A DNA stretch of 64,000 bases, taken from the NCBI GenBank assembly GCA_051294375.1, contig CM119266.1, positions 2,217,760 through 2,281,759 on the forward strand, read 5' to 3'. Each line of letters begins with the position of its first letter. The stretch's first letter is position 1. The stretch is from Paraspadella gotoi. Lineage: Eukaryota; Chaetognatha. Below are positions 60,181 to 64,000 of this stretch, one piece after another. A program made the position numbers and the translations under genes. The notes beneath the pieces are model-generated. The model ran no database searches. It was given only the letters and a program-made list of their open reading frames with translations, and had not been told where the DNA came from.

Positions 60181-60290
60181 GGTATAAAGTTGGAGATTAT
60201 GAGGGAATTGAAAACAGAAAAGTCATAAAGCAAAAGAAAAAGATTCAGATTGTTAGTTGTAGTGAGTAAAAATAAAATAAATATTTGGCT

Positions 60291-60390
60291 NNNNNNNNNN
60301 NNNNNNNNNNNNNNNNNNNNNNNNNNNNNNNNNNNNNNNNNNNNNNNNNNNNNNNNNNNNNNNNNNNNNNNNNNNNNNNNNNNNNNNNNN
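60291..60390. other. Assembly gap, 100 N
   Basis: A run of exactly 100 N, between AT-rich sequence and a CTTCTTCCT-rich flank. Confidence 0.95.
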
Positions 60391-60522
60391 CTTCTTCCTC
60401 TTCTTCTCCCTCTTCTTCTTCCTCTTCTTCTTTTAATTCCTCTCTTTCTTCTCCTTCTCCGTCTCCTTCTTCGCCACGCCCACACGCCACTTCCGTCTTC
60501 GACTTCCGGTTTTGACGCTGAG

Positions 60523-60617
60523 ACGCGAATCTCGACTCTGAGGCGTTTATTGCGTCGAGACGAAAGATGATGGAGGAAAATTGGGTCGACGACGACGACG
60601 ACGACGACGACTATGAC

Positions 60618-60656
<39 letters not shown>

Positions 60657-60662
60657 AAATGA
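60523..60662 (+). CDS. Terminal exon with long poly-Asp tail
   Basis: After an acceptor-like GACGCTGAG the frame reads ANLDSEAFIASRRKMMEENW, then V, eight Asp, Tyr, twelve Asp, Glu-Lys and TGA at 60660-60662. The non-repetitive first part is good coding sequence and the Asp runs come from (GAC)n and (GAT)n. An in-frame stop lies just upstream, so it must be spliced, or start at the ATG at 60568. The upstream exon is probably before or in the 100-N gap. Confidence 0.5.
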
Positions 60663-60943
60663 TGATGATGTTAATAATGGTAGTGAATATGTTGACGAAG
60701 ATAGGAGGATTATGAATTTATGATAAAGTTGGACGACATCACGAAATCGGCGACGACGTCCTTGAGGAAGAAACCATTTGAAAATTAAGCTTTAAATAAT
60801 AAACATTAAACTATTAATCGACTTAATTTTACATATTGTTTCCATACACATTTTTTTTTTTACTCCTCATGAGCGAATCTCATGGTGCAATCCACATGTC
60901 GCGATCCATTAACTCTCGCGATCAGAGTTTCGCCATTTTGCAG

Positions 60944-61349
60944 ATGTGGACTTCATCAATCATCTGTTGAGGGCGACGACGACGAAGACGACGACGATGG
61001 AGGACGACGGACGACGAAGACGACGACGATGAAGACGATGAGGACGACGACGATGAAGGACGACGACACGAACGACGACGACGTATTGAAGACGACGAAG
61101 ACGGGACGACGACGAAGACGGACGACGATGAAGACGATGAAGACGACGGCGATGAAGACGATGAAGACGACGACGATGAAGACGACGACGATTTCCGGCG
61201 CTAAATCGACGGCATCTGTCGTCAGATGCCGTCGAGTCGCGCGTTTGCATCTGTCCCGAGTTTTCTGGCGCCGCATTTATGTCGTCGATGCTTCGAACGT
61301 CACCTTTCGATTTTATCGGGCGTCTGCATCTGACGACATCTGTCATTGA
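60944..61349 (+). CDS. Triplet-repeat-rich open frame, strand uncertain
   Basis: Acceptor TTCGCCATTTTGCAG ends at 60943. One frame reads CGLHQSSVEGDDDEDDDDGG and stays open to 61349; another reads VDFINHLLRA and stops at 61030. On the minus strand 61180-61346 is also protein-like (KGDVRSIDDINAAPENSGQM). Only one of these can be right. Much of 60970-61195 is a GAC/GAT triplet tract. Confidence 0.25.
61207..61234. other. Perfect 12-base inverted repeat, 4-base loop
   Basis: CGACGGCATCTG and CAGATGCCGTCG flank TCGT. The motif GCATCTG recurs at 61247 and 61325, so this may be part of a local repeat. Confidence 0.7.
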
Positions 61350-61606
61350 CTTTTATTTTAATTTGATCTCAACCGTAATTTTAGAGATAATTCTTTGTGG
61401 CTTCTCTCATACTTCTATATTCTAAGATATACAATTATTATACATATTTATTATATGTATTATACATATTTAGTATTTATTCATATCTACGTATATATAT
61501 ATAACAAAGTTACAGTTTTCGGCTCAGATTCGTCGTTTATTTCGCATTAACGAAACTCGGTGCGTTTATGACATCTGGGTTTTCTCCAAATTAACAAAGT
61601 CGATGA

Positions 61607-61680
<74 letters not shown>

Positions 61681-62440
61681 GCATCATTTCGCGGGAAACT
61701 TCTCAATTAACTGTTGGATGTTTGTGTGACAGACCCGAAGGAACGAGGACAACGAAGAAAATAATCGTGATGATGATGATGATGATCATTAATGACGACT
61801 ATCACTGACTAGTGACTAGTAACAAATGTCTACTGACGAATGTTCGTAGAAACATTCGACTACTGGAGGTTCAAGCGGCAAAGCCAAAGGAGAAATGCCA
61901 CGGGAGAAATGGCAAAGGAGAAATGGCAAAGGAGAANNNNNNNNNNNNNNNNNNNNNNNNNNNNNNNNNNNNNNNNNNNNNNNNNNNNNNNNNNNNNNNN
62001 NNNNNNNNNNNNNNNNNNNNNNNNNNNNNNNNNNNNNNNNNNNNNNNNNNNNNNNNNNNNNNNNNNNNNNNNNNNNNNNNNNNNNNNNNNNNNNNNNNNN
62101 NNNNNNNNNNNNNNNNNNNNNNNNNNNNNNNNNNNNNNNNNNNNNNNNNNNNNNNNNNNNNNNNNNNNNNNNNNNNNNNNNNNNNNNNNNNNNNNNNNNN
62201 NNNNNNNNNNNNNNNNNNNNNNNNNNNNNNNNNNNNNNGGAAACGAAAAGACGCCTAAGTAAAATTTGAAAAAAACATTTGCATATTGAAAGTATAATCT
62301 GGATATTTTTCCGCAAATTCATGGTGTTCTGATTTCTCCCTCCGTTTCCCCAATTAACCCTTTTCCCCTTGCTCTCTCCTCTCCCTTCTTCCTCCTTTTC
62401 TTCCTCTCCCCTCTGCCTCGATCTCCTTCTCTCCTCTATC
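61350..62440. repeat. AT-rich, (GAC)n, 15-base repeat and gap
   Basis: (GAC)n runs at 61608-61680. GGAGAAATGGCAAA is repeated three times up to the N run 61937-62238. 62340-62440 is T/C-rich. No supported gene. Confidence 0.6.
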
Positions 62441-62626
62441 CCCCCCACCGGCCGGCGCGAAATGAAGGCAGGCATCGGCGCCGCTTATTAGCAATCAAGG
62501 GACGCTGACAATGTTTGAAATTGCTCCCGTTTATCAAGAAGCCGCCGCCGCCCGCCCGCCGCAGTCGCCGACGGAGCGCAGCCGGCGCCATCTCGTGAAC
62601 GCGTCCAATCGTCTCTACTCTCCTCT

Positions 62627-62698
<72 letters not shown>

Positions 62699-62755
62699 CA
62701 TCCCGCCAAACGGCTCGTTTGTTAAGCTCAGGTGATGAGTTGACTTTTCTCGCAC

Positions 62756-62809
<54 letters not shown>

Positions 62810-62860
62810 TCTCTCTCTCTTCTCTCTCTCTTAACACATTGTGACTCATTGTGAGCAAAG
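62441..62860. other. CpG-rich block followed by (CT)n
   Basis: 62450-62610 is GC- and CpG-rich with GCCGCCGCC, and open on both strands (plus: MFEIAPVYQEAAAARPPQSP from an ATG at 62511). It could be a 5' exon or promoter-proximal sequence. (CT)n follows at 62618-62694 and 62761-62830. Confidence 0.4.
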
Positions 62861-63869
62861 GACCGATTCCGCTAGTTTTAGAAAAATCTTTTTAGTCGAT
62901 CTGCTTACAAGCCGAATCCGACTTTATAAGTAATTAATGTCGGCGTCTGTTTCTGTCCGCCTCCATTTAACAAACTCTGTTTTTCCATAGTTTCTCCATT
63001 ATTTACTATATTGAAATGTACAACCAAAATATAAAATTTATCCATTCATTTAATAAATAATATATAATATATATATATTATATTATATTAATCTCTCTCT
63101 NNNNNNNNNNNNNNNNNNNNNNNNNNNNNNNNNNNNNNNNNNNNNNNNNNNNNNNNNNNNNNNNNNNNNNNNNNNNNNNNNNNNNNNNNNNNNNNNNNNN
63201 NNNNNNNNNNNNNNNNNNNNNNNNNNNNNNNNNNNNNNNNNNNNNNNNNNNNNNNNNNNNNNNNNNNNNNNNNNNNNNNNNNNNNNNNNNNNNNNNNNNN
63301 NNNNNNNNNNNNNNNNNNNNNNNNNNNNNNNNNNNNNNNNNNNNNNNNNNNNNNNNNNNNNNNNNNNNNNNNNNNNNNNNNNNNNNNNNNNNNNNNNNNN
63401 NNNNNNNNNNNNNNNNNNNNNNNNNNNNNNNNNNNNNNNNNNNNNNNNNNNNNNNNNNNNNNNNNNNNNNNNNNNNNNNNNNNNNNNNNNNNNNNNNNNN
63501 NNNNNNNNNNNNNNNNNNNNNNNNNNNNNNNNNNNNNNNNNNNNNNNNNNNNNNNNNNNNNNNNNNNNNNNNNNNNNNNNAATAGAAGAATAGAGGGGAA
63601 AAGAGAATAAACCATAGAAATTAAAAGAAGAAAAGTAAAGACAAGACAAGACAAGACAAGACAAGACAAGACAAGACAAGACAAGACAAGACAAGACAAG
63701 ACAAGACAAGACAAGACAAGACAAGAAACTATAGAAATTAAAATAAGAAAAGAAAAGAAAAGAAAAGAAAAGAAATATTTTTTTTTAGCGAAACCAGTTC
63801 ATTTTTGATCCAAAAAATTCGGAACAAAAAATGTACAGTGTACACATTGTACTCATTTAAACAATTATA
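62861..63869. repeat. AT-rich, gap, ACAAG and AAAAG arrays
   Basis: 62880-62970 resembles the left end of family D. N run 63101-63580 follows a (CT)n start. 63641-63726 is a perfect ACAAG pentamer array. 63748-63775 is an AAAAG array. Confidence 0.7.
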
Positions 63870-64000
63870 CTATTGTGGTGGTAAATTCACACCGCCTCAC
63901 GTCGACGATCGTTCAGCTAATACCTTTGGCTCACAGGGGGAACCTACCATCCAAGAGGTTGTGTTCCATCCACAGTCCTAACGACTTCCCTCTACGTTGG
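63870..64000 (-). repeat. Dispersed repeat family B, copy 3 (cut by window end)
   Basis: The reverse complement matches 25930-26070: AGAGGGAAGTCGTTAGGACT, GTGGATGGAA, TTCCCCCTGTGAGCCAA, GACGTGAGGCGGTGTGAAT. Confidence 0.7.

Noticed and set aside
58688-60485. Open frames of 464 and 584 residues on the minus strand
   Set aside because: They are Ser/Leu/Pro translations of the polypurine tract; the longer one also passes through the 100-N gap.

Overview
This is a window from a draft eukaryotic, most likely animal, genome. Genes are split by GT-AG introns, several as short as 69 to about 300 bases. There are tRNA-derived (SINE-like) repeats, hammerhead-ribozyme-like repeats of the kind known from Penelope-like retroelements, ankyrin and kinase domains, and very many (CT)n/(GA)n and (GAC)n microsatellites. 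I cannot name the phylum. Thirteen runs of N interrupt the sequence, and most of the larger ones abut CT/GA repeats. Coding exons are small islands. Many lack their own start codon, so I found them by splice sites and by matching intron phase across neighbouring exons.

Layout. 1-350: a dispersed repeat followed by the last exon of a gene that starts before the window. 1411-3824 (+): a 788-residue coiled-coil protein in one exon. 3825-22600: mostly low-complexity sequence and gaps, with a few probable exons (9811-10827 on the minus strand; 16227-16625 on the minus strand, with an Ala-Ala-Ser repeat; weaker ones at 6305, 8545, 14913-15105, 20485 and 21481). 22650-23338 (-): two exons of an Asn/Asp/Lys-rich protein. 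24207-29433 (-): a gene of ten phase-compatible exons plus one further candidate, family unknown. 26628-43585: an 8.4-8.5 kb head-to-tail tandem repeat. Its second copy (from about 35035) is full of single-base insertions, and a block of about 0.8 kb is inverted between the copies. I suspect an assembly or gap-filling artefact.

44052-52136 (+): the best gene. It has about ten ankyrin repeats followed by a complete-looking Ser/Thr kinase domain (AVKR, HRDIK, DFG, APE, then DVFSL). The order ANK then kinase, and the look of the C-lobe, recall RNase L and IRE1, but no KEN nuclease domain is visible. Its long third intron (about 5.8 kb) holds a decayed copy of a repetitive, transposon-like gene family and other repeats. 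52200-54370: two opposite copies of a tRNA-Ser/Leu-type SINE and a second dispersed element. 55822-56538 (+): a coiled-coil reading frame broken by one stop codon. 56540-64000: repeats, a polypurine tract of about 1.45 kb, a poly-Asp terminal exon at 60523-60662, and gaps.

No rRNA genes, CRISPR arrays or prokaryotic operons are present. Most long open frames in the window are translations of microsatellites or minisatellites and were left out.
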